Assembly (NCBI GenBank): GCA_963664045.2
Contig: CAXXGT010000013.1
Span: 496,001-560,000 of the forward strand
Source of the DNA: JAPPHA01 sp963664045
GTDB lineage: Bacteria; Pseudomonadota; Alphaproteobacteria; Rhodobacterales; Rhodobacteraceae
Reading direction: 5' to 3'
Length of the DNA stretch: 64,000 nt
Below are positions 8,101 through 16,895 of this stretch, one piece after another. A program made the position numbers and the translations under genes. The notes under the pieces were generated by a model that searched no databases, was not told the origin of the DNA, and saw nothing but the letters and a program-made list of their open reading frames with translations. Each line of letters opens with the position of its first letter. Within the stretch, counting starts at the first letter, position 1.

Positions 8101-8886
8101 TTTCCCTGCAATGCCGTCGAGTGCGGACAGGATGTTCTGTAGAACCTGCCAGCCACCGGCAGCTTCAATGAAGCGATAGTACTTCATCTTGCTCCAGTCA
8201 GCGAATTGGCCAATTGTGGGGTCTGGTTTCCCGAGCCAACGCTCTGACAGGAGACCTCCGCACAAACCGGCATAGGTCACGAGGCGTATATTGTTCTCGA
8301 GGCAAAAGGCCGACATGCCGCCGCCAGCCCGCCTGTCGACGACTGAAAAACTGACCTGGTTGGAAATGACCGGGATACCGTGGCGTAGCAGAAGGCGCAG
8401 ATGATCGACGTCGAAATTCGTAACGCCGAGATGAGCAATCAGGCCCTCCCGGCGCAGGCGCTCAAGTTCGATAATTGCATCGATAAATCCGGGATGTTTG
8501 AACTGCCACCAGTGCAACTGCAACAGGTCAAGGCAGTCCACGCCGAGACGCTCAAGTCTTTGCTCGACACCGGTTCGGACCACATCGGCAGTCATTTTGC
8601 CGGGCCCGGGCACCCATTTGGTGAAGATTCTCGGCCTGCCCATTTCGTCTTCGCCGAAGCGCTTGAGAAAGCGGCCGGCAATCACCCCGGCGCTGCCATA
8701 GTGGTCGGCCATGTCGAACGCATCGAAAGCGGCCGCCGCGTACCCGGCCAACGCATCTGCGCCCGCGTCGGGGTCAAGCGGGATGCCGCCGCGTTCCATG
8801 TCGGCGACCTTCCACAGGCCGGTTACGATGCGCGGAATGTCGAGACCAGGGGCCAGGCTGGTGCGCTCCGGCGGCTTTGCTGTCAT
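8101..8886 (-). pseudogene. Aldo/keto reductase, 3' end replaced by ISKra4 sequence
   Basis: NADPH-dependent aldo/keto reductase, intact for about 262 residues from the ATG at 8886. The tetrad is visible: Asp and Tyr in FDMADHYGSAG, Lys in IFTKWVPG, His in LLQLHWWQFK, followed by AHLGVTNF and PVISNQVSFSVVDRR. The family C-terminus, which forms the substrate and cofactor lid, is missing. The frame runs from LSALDGIAGKH straight into transposase sequence and stops at 7921. The chimeric 321-residue product may be made but is unlikely to be a normal enzyme. It is divergent from the catabolic operon that starts at 9015 and was probably part of it. Confidence 0.75.
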
Positions 8887-9014
8887 GGTGCCGGCGTCCC
8901 TGACTGATCTGGTCTCGCGAGACTCTCACCGGCACTCTCCGGGTGCAACCCCCCTTGATGTCCCGTGACAATTCCGGAAGGGTAGTGATGTCCTGATTTC
9001 GTCGAGGTGCGTGC

Positions 9015-9791
9015 ATGGCTGAACCTGAAGGTCGCATCGTCCTGCTGACTGGTGCCTCGCAAGGCATCGGGGCGGCCATCGCGCGGGCCCTCCTTGAAGG
9101 CCCGTTCCGTGTCATTCTGCATCATCTCGGGCGGCCATCGGACCGTGCCCGCGCCAACGACATCATCAGGGGTTACGGGAGTGGCGCCTGCGCGCTACTG
9201 GAGGCGGACTTCGAGAAGAATGACGTTGCCGAAAAACTGTGGCATGAAGCTGTCTCGGTCTGGGGACGTGTCGACACGCTGGTTCTGAATGCCGCGACCA
9301 TGATTCCGGTCGGCGGAATTGATGACGGCGAAGCCGCGTGGAACCACGCGTGGAACACCCAGATGCAGGTCAACGTGCTGGCCCCGGCAAGGTTGATGCG
9401 CGGCGCCGTCCGGCATTTTCGGCGGCACGGTGGCGGTGTCATCATCACCATGTCCAGCTGGGTCGCCCAGCAAGGTGCGACCAATCCCTCGATGCTGGCG
9501 TATGCCGCTTCAAAGGGCGCAGTACGGGCTGCCGCCCAGTCCATCGCGCGGGGTTACGCCAAGGACAACATACTGAGCCACATAATCGCGCCAGGAATCG
9601 TGCGCACCAGGATGTCCGAGGAGTTCGCCGCCCTCCAGGGCGGTGAAGACGCCGTGACCGCTACGCTGGCAATGGGTGAGTGGGTGCCACCGTCCGAGAT
9701 TGCCGATCTCGTGGTGTTCCTGGCAGCCGGTAATGCGAAGCATCTTTCCGGCGCCACCCTGGACGTGAACGGCGCAACCTACATTCGTTAG
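9015..9791 (+). CDS. SDR-family oxidoreductase
   Basis: Classical short-chain dehydrogenase/reductase, 258 residues. It has the Rossmann motif TGASQGIG near the N-terminus, LVLNAAT for the NAG-type motif, catalytic Ser in MSSWVAQQ, and Tyr/Lys in YAASKGAV. The tail HLSGATLDVNGATYIR is typical of the family. A GAGGTG site precedes the ATG. It is a clear paralogue of the SDR at 22386-23153, with almost the same C-terminal 80 residues (GMGEWVPP-type block and tail). First gene of a tightly packed plus-strand operon. The substrate cannot be inferred; a 3-oxoacyl or alcohol substrate is likely. Confidence 0.9.
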   Translation: MAEPEGRIVLLTGASQGIGAAIARALLEGPFRVILHHLGRPSDRARANDIIRGYGSGACALLEADFEKNDVAEKLWHEAVSVWGRVDTLVLNAATMIPVGGIDDGEAAWNHAWNTQMQVNVLAPARLMRGAVRHFRRHGGGVIITMSSWVAQQGATNPSMLAYAASKGAVRAAAQSIARGYAKDNILSHIIAPGIVRTRMSEEFAALQGGEDAVTATLAMGEWVPPSEIADLVVFLAAGNAKHLSGATLDVNGATYIR

Positions 9792-9800
9792 CGAGGCCCG

Positions 9801-10322
9801 ATGGTCAAACCGGACACAGTGCGCATCCATGATCGCATCGAGATCGAGCAAGTACTGATCGCATATTGCATGCATATCGATCGAATGGACCTGGTCTCGC
9901 TGGCAGGCCTCTTTTCCGAGACATGTACCGTCGAATACGGAGACAATCCTCATCTGAGGTCGAATGGTCGCGAACACCTGGCAAGGTCACTGGAACGCAT
10001 GTGGCGCTGGACACGCACTTCGCATCATCTTTCAAACGTCCTGGTAGAGTTTGTCGACGGTGACACCGCGCGCAGTTCCAGTTACGTCCATGCTTGGCAT
10101 GAGCGCGCCGACGGCTCGACGGCCACCGTGCTCGGCCAGTATCATGACATTCTCATACGCCATTGGGACCGTTGGCTCATTCATCGGCGCCGTATGGTGA
10201 TGAATGGGAGCGACGCCGGATTCACTGTCCCGATTCATGAGTTGGACCGGCAGCCCCCACCTGTCGGCTGGACCGCGCCGGACGTGGACAGACCGGCATC
10301 CGGAAATCCGAAATTGTCATGA
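9801..10322 (+). CDS. SnoaL-like / NTF2-fold protein
   Basis: A 173-residue protein of the NTF2-like superfamily (SnoaL_4 type), a cone-shaped fold often found in small hydratases, isomerases and dioxygenase beta subunits. The family pattern is seen at the start (EIEQVLIAYCMHIDRMD, LFSETCTVEYG) and later (TSHHLSNVLVEF, YHDILIRHWDRWLIHRRRM). It starts nine bases after the SDR stop with a GAGG site, so it is in the same operon. An enzymatic or binding role for a pathway intermediate is likely, but no catalytic residue can be assigned with confidence. Confidence 0.75.
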   Translation: MVKPDTVRIHDRIEIEQVLIAYCMHIDRMDLVSLAGLFSETCTVEYGDNPHLRSNGREHLARSLERMWRWTRTSHHLSNVLVEFVDGDTARSSSYVHAWHERADGSTATVLGQYHDILIRHWDRWLIHRRRMVMNGSDAGFTVPIHELDRQPPPVGWTAPDVDRPASGNPKLS

Positions 10323-10335
10323 AGGTGTCAGGTGC

Positions 10336-11229
10336 ATGACTACCCATGAGCGCAGTGCGTGGAAACAGAACGAACTGCAGTGGCGGGCGGCGATCAACCG
10401 GGTTCGTGCGGGCAGGCCCCTGAGGCCGCAAAGGTGGCCAAATGGCGCGCGCGCAGCGGTGGCGCTGTCCTTTGATTGCGATCACGAAACGTTTGAACTG
10501 GGGGCGGGCGGCGAGGCGATCGGCCGCCTCGCGTGGGGCGAGTTCGGCCGCCGGGTCGGTGTGCCGCGCATACTCGAATGCCTTTCACGCCACGGCGTGA
10601 AAGCCAGCTTCTTTATGCCGGCTGCCGTCGCGCTCATCGACCCGGATGAACCGAGACGCATCCGGGATTGCGGGCACGAAATCGGAATGCACGGCTGGCT
10701 TCATGAAAACAACTCCCTGCTCACCTATGACCAGGAACGCGAACTGATGTTGCGTGCCTTTGAAACGCTGGAGAGGGCGACGGGAGAATCTCCGGTCGGC
10801 TTTCGCTCGGCGAACTGGGACATCGGACCTGGAACAATGCGCATCGTCAGGGAACTGGGCCTCGACTATGACAGTTCCCTGATGGCAGACGAATCCTGCT
10901 ACGAAATCCTGATCGATGGTCAACCGAGTGGAATTGTCGAAGTGCCGGTTGAGTGGCTGCGCGACGATGCCGCATACTTGATGTTCAATCGAAATCCGGC
11001 GGTCCGGCCTTACGCAACGCCCGAAGACGTCTTCGGTATCTTCAGGCGCGAACTTGATGGAGCATTCGATGACGGTGGACTGTTTCAGCTCGTGATGCAT
11101 CCTTTTGTCATCGGCTATCGTTCCCGGATCTGGATTCTCGAAGAACTGATCAGCCACGCAAAGGCTAGAGGAGGTGCCTGGTTCGCAAGTCACGCCGAAG
11201 TTGCGGCGTATGTGAAGCAACATGCCTGA
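10336..11229 (+). CDS. Polysaccharide-deacetylase / PuuE-type hydrolase
   Basis: NodB-homology metal-dependent hydrolase, 297 residues. The catalytic motif SFDCDHE (base Asp plus metal-binding Asp) and metal-binding HEIGMHGWLHE are present, with GFRSANWDIGP and LFQLVMHPFVIG further on. The architecture, beginning RWPNGARAAVALSFD, is closer to the PuuE/cyclic-amide-hydrolase branch than to chitin or peptidoglycan deacetylases, and there is no signal peptide, so it acts in the cytoplasm. I place the start at the ATG 10336 after an AAGGTG site. It overlaps the next gene by eight bases. Hydrolysis of a cyclic amide or N-acyl group is a reasonable inference. Confidence 0.82.
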   Translation: MTTHERSAWKQNELQWRAAINRVRAGRPLRPQRWPNGARAAVALSFDCDHETFELGAGGEAIGRLAWGEFGRRVGVPRILECLSRHGVKASFFMPAAVALIDPDEPRRIRDCGHEIGMHGWLHENNSLLTYDQERELMLRAFETLERATGESPVGFRSANWDIGPGTMRIVRELGLDYDSSLMADESCYEILIDGQPSGIVEVPVEWLRDDAAYLMFNRNPAVRPYATPEDVFGIFRRELDGAFDDGGLFQLVMHPFVIGYRSRIWILEELISHAKARGGAWFASHAEVAAYVKQHA

Positions 11230-12382
11230 GCCAGTCACTGTCGGCCTGGTGGTCAATCCCATCGCCGGCATGGGTGGCAGCGTCGGGCTCAAGGGAACCG
11301 ATGGTATCGACGTGTTGGCGGAGGCAATCGCCCGTGGCGCCCGGCCGCTCGCAGCCCGGCGCACGACGCGGACGCTGCACGTTCTGTGCCAGGCTGCAAG
11401 CAGAGTGAACAGATTCCGTATCCTTGCCGGGCCGGGTGAAATGGGTGAAGACCTGCTCGAAGAGTTTGGAATTCGCTTTTCGGCAACCGGGGACGCGAGC
11501 GAGGTCACCGGGACCGCACGCGACACGGTAACGGCCGCAAGAGCAATGGACAGGGCAGGCGCCCGCCTCGTCCTGTTCTCTGGTGGTGATGGTACGGCAC
11601 GCGATTTGTATGTCGCGACCGGCGACCGGGTGCCATTGCTCGGTATTCCTTGCGGGGTGAAAATGTACTCCGGGGTGTTTGCGACAAGCCCCGAGGCGGC
11701 TGGCAATCTGGCGCTGGATTTTGTCGACCTGATCGGCGGCCGTTCCAGCCGGGGGACCAATCACACGGTCCTTGCCGAAGTCATGGACATCGACGAAGAA
11801 GCTTACCGGAAGGGCCACCTGTGCGCCGAACTCTTCGGTTACGCCCGCTGCCCGCAAATTGCGAATCGCCTGCAGGGCCCGAAGGCCCGCAGTTCTGCAA
11901 CCCCCGACGCGCGCGTCATGTCGGCGGCGGTCGAAATCGTGGAAGGAATGCAATCGGGCCACGTTTATCTGGTTGGTCCCGGGAATTCGGCGAAAACGGT
12001 GCTTGAAGTCCTTGGCTTGAGAGGAGCCCTGCTCGGAACCGATGCTGTTCTGGACCGGGAACTGGTCGGATGCGATCTCAACGAAGACGGCATCGCACGG
12101 ATCGCCGGTTCAAGGCCCACCAAGGTCATCGTCGGCGTGATCGGCGGGCAGGGTTACGTGCTCGGGCGCGGCAATCAGCAGATCGGAGCCGCATTTATCC
12201 GCAGGATCGGTCGGGACAACCTGATCATCATCTCGAGCGAGGACAAGCTCGCACGGCTAACCGGCGGGGTCCTGTTCGTCGATAGCGGCGACCCGCGCCT
12301 CGACCGGGAGCTGGAAGGATTCGTCCGGGTCCGCACCGGTGCCGGCCGGCGGATGATGATGCGATTGAGTGCCGGTCGATGA
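11222..12382 (+). CDS. ATP-NAD kinase-family protein (AcoX-like)
   Basis: A 386-residue protein of the ATP-NAD/AcoX kinase family. The N-terminus GLVVNPIAGMGGSVGLKG and the phosphate-binding FSGGDGTARDLY are diagnostic. VPLLGIPCGVKMYSGVFA follows, and a C-terminal beta-rich half ends GGQGYVLGRGNQQIGAAFIR. The family includes AcoX of acetoin catabolism and proteins found in amino-acid degradation clusters; its phosphoryl acceptor is often unknown. Translation is coupled to the upstream hydrolase by an eight-base overlap. It is probably not the housekeeping NAD kinase, given the catabolic context. Confidence 0.82.
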   Translation: MPEPVTVGLVVNPIAGMGGSVGLKGTDGIDVLAEAIARGARPLAARRTTRTLHVLCQAASRVNRFRILAGPGEMGEDLLEEFGIRFSATGDASEVTGTARDTVTAARAMDRAGARLVLFSGGDGTARDLYVATGDRVPLLGIPCGVKMYSGVFATSPEAAGNLALDFVDLIGGRSSRGTNHTVLAEVMDIDEEAYRKGHLCAELFGYARCPQIANRLQGPKARSSATPDARVMSAAVEIVEGMQSGHVYLVGPGNSAKTVLEVLGLRGALLGTDAVLDRELVGCDLNEDGIARIAGSRPTKVIVGVIGGQGYVLGRGNQQIGAAFIRRIGRDNLIIISSEDKLARLTGGVLFVDSGDPRLDRELEGFVRVRTGAGRRMMMRLSAGR

Positions 12383-12505
12383 ACCCGGCGGGTCCGAAGT
12401 TGCACGTTGCCCGTCCACGGGCTTGGTGCAAGAATGTTCTGGATGCGCACGGTTTGTCACAGCCGGGCGCCAGAAAACGATAACGACCCCTGGAGGTGTT
12501 ACGCC

Positions 12506-13918
12506 GTGACGACGAACCAGCCTTTTTTTCATCCGTGGATGGCCAACTCCGGCTCCGGCATCAAGGACGAGATGCTCGCCGAGACCGGGGCTGCGACAAT
12601 CGAGGAGTTGTTCAGGCAGATTCCGGAGGGACACCGACGCCTGCGCCCGCTTGATCTTCCACCCTCGCTCAGATCGGAATCGGAACTGCGCCGGCACCTC
12701 GTCACGACCCTCCGGAAAAACGGCGATGCAGAGCAGTACCTGAGTTTCCTTGGCGCGGGATGCTGGCAACATCACGTGCCCGCCGTCGTCGACGAGATCG
12801 TGGGGCGAACCGAATTCCTGACGCCGGTGTGGGGTTCGCCACAATCGGACCATGGCCGCAACCAGGCCTGGTTCGAATTCAACAGTCAGCTGGGTGAATT
12901 GTTGCACGCCGACGTGGTTCAGTTGCCGGTCTACAGCTGGGGTTGCGCCATCGGACACGCCGTGCGCATGGCATCGCGGATAACCGGGCGCAGGGAGGTG
13001 CTTCTCCCGTACCATGTCGACCCGGAACGCCTGGAGGTCGTAAGGTCCTATTGCGAACCGCCGGAGATGGCGGAGCATATCAGGATCGTTCGGGTGGCAG
13101 TTGACGGCGGGACCGGTGGGTTCGATCTTTCGGACCTTCGCGCCCGGATCTCGAGCGAGACTGCGGCGGTCTACATTGAACAACCAGGATACCTTGGAGC
13201 GATCGATCCCCTGGCCGGCGAGATCGCATCCATCGCGCGCAGTCACGGGGCTGAAACCATCGTCGGCGTCGATCCGATCTCGCTTGGAGTCCTGAAAGCA
13301 CCCGGCGACTATGGCGCAGACATCATCGTGGGACCGACGCAGCCTCTGGGTGTCCACATGAATTGCGGAGGCGGGGTCGGTGGTTTCATGGCATCCCGTG
13401 ATGAAGAAAAGTATGTCCGCGAATTCAACGGATTCCTGGTGTCGATCGCCGAGACCCGAAAGCCGGGGGAATTCGGCTTCGGCCTCGCCAGCGCTCATCA
13501 GACGTCATACGGAATGCGCGAAGACGGCAAGGACTGGACCGGGAATTCGGTCTACCTCTGGGCAATCGCCAACGCCGTCTACATGTCGCTCCTCGGGCCG
13601 GACGGATTCCGGGAATTGGGCGAATTGATCATTTCGCGCGCCAACTATGCTGCACACGTCCTGTCGGGAATCAAGAATGTTCGCCTCGGGTCAAACGGCA
13701 GCTTCTTCAAGGAATTCATCGTCAATTTCGATGCAACCGGAAAGACCGTTGCGCAGATCAACAGCCGGTTGCGAAAGAAGCACCGGATATTCGGTGGCAA
13801 GGACTTGTCCGGAGAGTTTCCGGAAATGGGCCAAAGTGCGCTCTACTGTGTAACGGAAATACATACCCGTGAAGATATCGACCAATTGGGCCGTGCTGTC
13901 GAGGAGGTGGTGTCATGA
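12506..13918 (+). CDS. Divergent glycine dehydrogenase (decarboxylating) subunit 1-like protein
   Basis: A 470-residue fold-type-I PLP-superfamily protein related to GcvPA, the non-PLP half of two-subunit glycine decarboxylase. Related blocks are FLGAGCWQHHVPAVVDEI, GLASAHQTSYGMRE (the LQTREQHIRR-like region) and TNSVYLWAIANAVYMSLLG-like C-terminal text. In true GcvPA the segment after the N-terminal block reads TPYQPEISQGxLQ; here it is TPVWGSPQSDHGRNQAWFEF, so the substrate side is clearly changed. The GTG at 12506 with GGAGGT at 12492-12497 fits the family length; an upstream in-frame start at 12407 lacks similarity. It overlaps the next gene by ATGA. No gcvT or gcvH is nearby. Confidence 0.75.
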   Translation: MTTNQPFFHPWMANSGSGIKDEMLAETGAATIEELFRQIPEGHRRLRPLDLPPSLRSESELRRHLVTTLRKNGDAEQYLSFLGAGCWQHHVPAVVDEIVGRTEFLTPVWGSPQSDHGRNQAWFEFNSQLGELLHADVVQLPVYSWGCAIGHAVRMASRITGRREVLLPYHVDPERLEVVRSYCEPPEMAEHIRIVRVAVDGGTGGFDLSDLRARISSETAAVYIEQPGYLGAIDPLAGEIASIARSHGAETIVGVDPISLGVLKAPGDYGADIIVGPTQPLGVHMNCGGGVGGFMASRDEEKYVREFNGFLVSIAETRKPGEFGFGLASAHQTSYGMREDGKDWTGNSVYLWAIANAVYMSLLGPDGFRELGELIISRANYAAHVLSGIKNVRLGSNGSFFKEFIVNFDATGKTVAQINSRLRKKHRIFGGKDLSGEFPEMGQSALYCVTEIHTREDIDQLGRAVEEVVS

Positions 13919-15480
13919 GCCGTAAAAAACTGCGTGGTTACCACGCGGCGGTCTGGAGCGAACAGGTGGTCATGGAGATGGGACACCCGGGACGTCGCGG
14001 CCAGGTCTACCCGGCGCCGGAGAAACAGGTCAGGAACACGGTCGGCAAGGCCGGCGACCTGATCCCGCCGTCCATGAAGCGGCAAGACCGGCCAGCTTTG
14101 CCGGAGTTGAGTGAACCCGAGGTCCAGCGCCATTATCTTCATCTTTCCCAGGAGACGCTTGGCATGATGGGTGTTTCGCTGTTCGGCACCTGCACGATGA
14201 AATACAATTCCCGGCTCGGCGAAACCGTTGCAATGCGCCCGGAACTGGCCGAAGTGCATCCGTTGCAGGACGAGAGCACACTCCAGGGAATCCTGGAAAT
14301 CATACACGGGTTCGACCTGATCCTGCGGGAGCTTTCCGGCATGGACCAGTTCATTTTCCAGCCGGGAGGCGGCGCCGATGCCGCATATACGCAATGCGTC
14401 GTGACGCGCGCCTATCACGCGCACCATGGCCAGTTGGACCGGCGAAACGAGATCATAACCTCGATACAGGCACACCCCTGCAACGCAGCAACGGCATCAG
14501 CGGCGGGTTTCAAGGTTGTGACGCTGCCTCTGAGTGGGGCCGGTTACCCGTCGATTGATGCTCTCCGGGCCGCGGTTTCGGACCGTACGGCCGCGCTGCT
14601 GATCAACAATCCGGACGACATGGGAATCTACAATCCCGAGATCATGGAATGGACCCGAATCGTGCACGAAGCGGGCGGCCTTTGTTTCTATGACCATGCA
14701 AACTTCAACGGAGTCATGGGAAAGCTCTGTGCCCGCGAACTCGGTTTCGATGCGTGCATGTTCATGTTGCACAAGACCTTCGGCGCGCCCAAGGGAGGTG
14801 GTGGACCGGCGGTTGGTGCTTACGGTTGCAGCGAAGAACTGGCACCTTTCCTTCCTGGCCCGGTCGTGACCCATGACAGCAAGCGTTATCGGCTCGACAA
14901 CGACAGGCGGCTCAGCGCCGGCAAGGTACGCGAGTTCTGGGGCAACATTCCCCAGGTCGTGAAGGCCTACGCCTGGGCCCGTTCGATGGGTGCCGAAGGA
15001 ATCAACGAAGCGTCCGACCTGTCCGTGTTGGCCAACAATTACATGGACAAGAAGCTTGCCAGGATACGCGGCCTAGAGTGTTCGAATTCACACATCGATG
15101 CTCCCCGTCTTGAAATGACACGCTGGAGTCTCGGGGCCATGAAAGAAGAGACCGGGGTCGGAACCATCGACGTTGCCAACAGGATGGCGGACTACGGAAT
15201 CGATCCGTACTGGATGAGCCACGAACCGTGGGTCGTTCCGGAACCGTTTACGCCGGAAGCAGGCGAAATGTATTCCAAGGAGGACCTCGATAACTGGCTC
15301 GCCGTGATAGAAAGGATCTCCGAAGAAGCCTACAGCGATCCGGAGATCATCAAGACCGCGCCGCATCGCCAGGCGATCCACCAGGTCAAGGGCGATGTCT
15401 TCGATGACCCCGGGAAATGGGCAATGACGTGGCGGGCGTACCTTCGCAAGCACGCCAGGCTTGGAAACCGTTCGCGGTGA
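13915..15480 (+). CDS. Divergent glycine dehydrogenase (decarboxylating) subunit 2-like protein
   Basis: The PLP-carrying partner of the preceding gene, 521 residues, similar to GcvPB. SLFGTCTMKYNS near residue 95 corresponds to the family GSCTMKYNP. The PLP lysine lies in MLHKTFGAPKGGGGPAVGAYG, and FYDHANFNGVMG contains the cofactor-binding Asp. The N-terminus is longer and different from canonical GcvPB, and a long C-terminal tail follows. The start codon overlaps the GcvPA-like stop, so equimolar synthesis is likely. Glycine cleavage would need T and H proteins from elsewhere. A PLP-dependent decarboxylation or C-C cleavage of a different amino acid is possible. Confidence 0.78.
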   Translation: MSRKKLRGYHAAVWSEQVVMEMGHPGRRGQVYPAPEKQVRNTVGKAGDLIPPSMKRQDRPALPELSEPEVQRHYLHLSQETLGMMGVSLFGTCTMKYNSRLGETVAMRPELAEVHPLQDESTLQGILEIIHGFDLILRELSGMDQFIFQPGGGADAAYTQCVVTRAYHAHHGQLDRRNEIITSIQAHPCNAATASAAGFKVVTLPLSGAGYPSIDALRAAVSDRTAALLINNPDDMGIYNPEIMEWTRIVHEAGGLCFYDHANFNGVMGKLCARELGFDACMFMLHKTFGAPKGGGGPAVGAYGCSEELAPFLPGPVVTHDSKRYRLDNDRRLSAGKVREFWGNIPQVVKAYAWARSMGAEGINEASDLSVLANNYMDKKLARIRGLECSNSHIDAPRLEMTRWSLGAMKEETGVGTIDVANRMADYGIDPYWMSHEPWVVPEPFTPEAGEMYSKEDLDNWLAVIERISEEAYSDPEIIKTAPHRQAIHQVKGDVFDDPGKWAMTWRAYLRKHARLGNRSR

Positions 15481-16004
15481 TCCGAGGAAACAAGCGGGGC
15501 GGTCCGCGGAGAACGGCACCCGGGTGCGGTGACCGGGCGTCGTCGGAGCCGCTTACGGCTTGCCTGGACCACGTCTGGCGATTCCGGGCCGTGCCGGCAG
15601 GACCGGTGTAAATGGTCACTGTCCATGGTCGGGATGGCCGCACCTGTCCGTGGGGAAACCGGCGTCAACACCCGGGAACGGTTCCATCCATGACGGCGGA
15701 TCAGATACCATCCGGTTCCGGCTTGGGGAGTGAATGCCGGGCGTGCAACCGATCGGCCCCGATGGTTGCGGGATGTGCCAACCGGGCATGATGGTCGGAG
15801 ATGTGAAAATATTTGTCAGTGCCTTCCAGTATGCCCGGCAGCGAGGACTCCGGCCAGCGGTGACACGGCACTATGCTATTGACCTTTTGGACGGGCTGAA
15901 CAAACATGATCTCGGGAATTGGTGACCGGTAACCGCGTTACGGTTCCCCTGAACATGGTGGCGGAACTTCCGCTGCCCAGCAATCCAAACCGGGAGGTTC
16001 GCAC
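15481..16004. other. Intergenic region before the ABC transporter
   Basis: No coding frame is convincing here. It contains a 12-base palindrome GCACCCGGGTGC near 15518-15529 and ends with a good ribosome site (GGGAGG) for the binding protein. It presumably holds the terminator of the GcvP-like operon and the promoter of the transporter operon, but neither can be pinned down. Confidence 0.4.
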
Positions 16005-16823
16005 ATGCTCAAGGCATTTGCTCTTCGGGTCATGTTCTGCATGACCCTAATCGCTGGAATGGCGATGTCCATCACTGCCATTCAAGCGAAATCACTTGAT
16101 GACATTCTTAAAGACGGCGTGATCAGGATTGGCATCAATCCAAATTTCCCGCCCAACAGTTCGCGAAATGCGGACGGCGAGTGGGAAGGATTCGACATTG
16201 ATGTCGGCAACATGCTGGCTTCTGCGCTCAAGGTCGAGGTTGAGTGGGTGCCAACCGAAACCAAGGATCGCGTGCCTTTCCTGGTTGCGGATACGATCGA
16301 TTTGTCACTTGGAGCCCTTACACGCAATTCGGAGCGGGCAAAACTGATTGAATACACCGTGCCATTGCACACGGAGGTTCTGGCGGTGCTGACAACCGAG
16401 GAAGTCGCTGCGGAAACCTGGCAGGATCTCAACTCGGATGATATCACCCTGGCCAACATCCGGAGCTCATGGGTGATCGACTGGCAGAAACAGAACATGT
16501 CGAACGCCAAGCAGGAGATCGTCGACACGATTCCGGATGTTGTACGCCTTGTGGCTCAGGGCCGGGCGGACGCCATCGTCGAGAACATAGATTTCTTCAT
16601 GTCGCATACCAAGAGCCATCCGAACGTGAACTGGAAGGTTCTCGAGGATCCGATTTTTGTCGGCTACTGTGCCATTGGCGTGAGCAAGAACAATTATGGA
16701 TTGCGCGACGTCCTGAACATCGTCCTCTACAACCTTCATTCATCGGACGCGGTGAATGAACTTTGGGAAAAATGGTACGGCGCACCAATGCTGGTGAAGG
16801 TCGTTCCTAATCCCTACTTCTGA
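16005..16823 (+). CDS. Polar amino acid ABC transporter, periplasmic binding protein
   Basis: Family 3 solute-binding protein, 272 residues, delivering an amino acid or similar small charged nitrogen compound to the permeases downstream. A signal peptide covers about residues 1-29, with a hydrophobic core (MFCMTLIAGMAMSITA) and a predicted cut after AIQA. The mature domain shows VIRIGINPNFPP, WEGFDIDVGNMLASAL and DTIDLSLGALTRNSERAK, all characteristic. A strong GGGAGG ribosome site precedes the ATG. It heads an operon of binding protein, two permeases and an ATPase, separated from the permeases by a strong hairpin. Confidence 0.92.
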   Translation: MLKAFALRVMFCMTLIAGMAMSITAIQAKSLDDILKDGVIRIGINPNFPPNSSRNADGEWEGFDIDVGNMLASALKVEVEWVPTETKDRVPFLVADTIDLSLGALTRNSERAKLIEYTVPLHTEVLAVLTTEEVAAETWQDLNSDDITLANIRSSWVIDWQKQNMSNAKQEIVDTIPDVVRLVAQGRADAIVENIDFFMSHTKSHPNVNWKVLEDPIFVGYCAIGVSKNNYGLRDVLNIVLYNLHSSDAVNELWEKWYGAPMLVKVVPNPYF

Positions 16824-16831
16824 TGCGATGT

Positions 16832-16867
16832 CATGGATGCGGGCGCCGTCCGGCGCCCGCATCCATG
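16832..16867 (+). promoter_or_regulatory. Perfect 16-bp intercistronic hairpin
   Basis: CATGGATGCGGGCGCC (16832-16847), loop GTCC, then the exact complement (16852-16867), between the binding-protein stop and the first permease. No T run follows, so it is not a standard intrinsic terminator. In ABC operons such stems commonly protect the 3' end of the binding-protein message and lower permease expression. That role here is inferred. Confidence 0.75.
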
Positions 16868-16895
16868 ATTGCACCAGCGTTCTCGATCCTCGATT

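Noticed and set aside
7921..8886. Intact 321-residue aldo/keto reductase
   Set aside because: The last 60 residues are ISKra4 transposase, so it is a truncated gene fused to an IS fragment.
12383..12505. Glycine riboswitch before the GcvP-like genes
   Set aside because: The 123-base gap lacks the tandem aptamer motifs and is too short for the usual double form.
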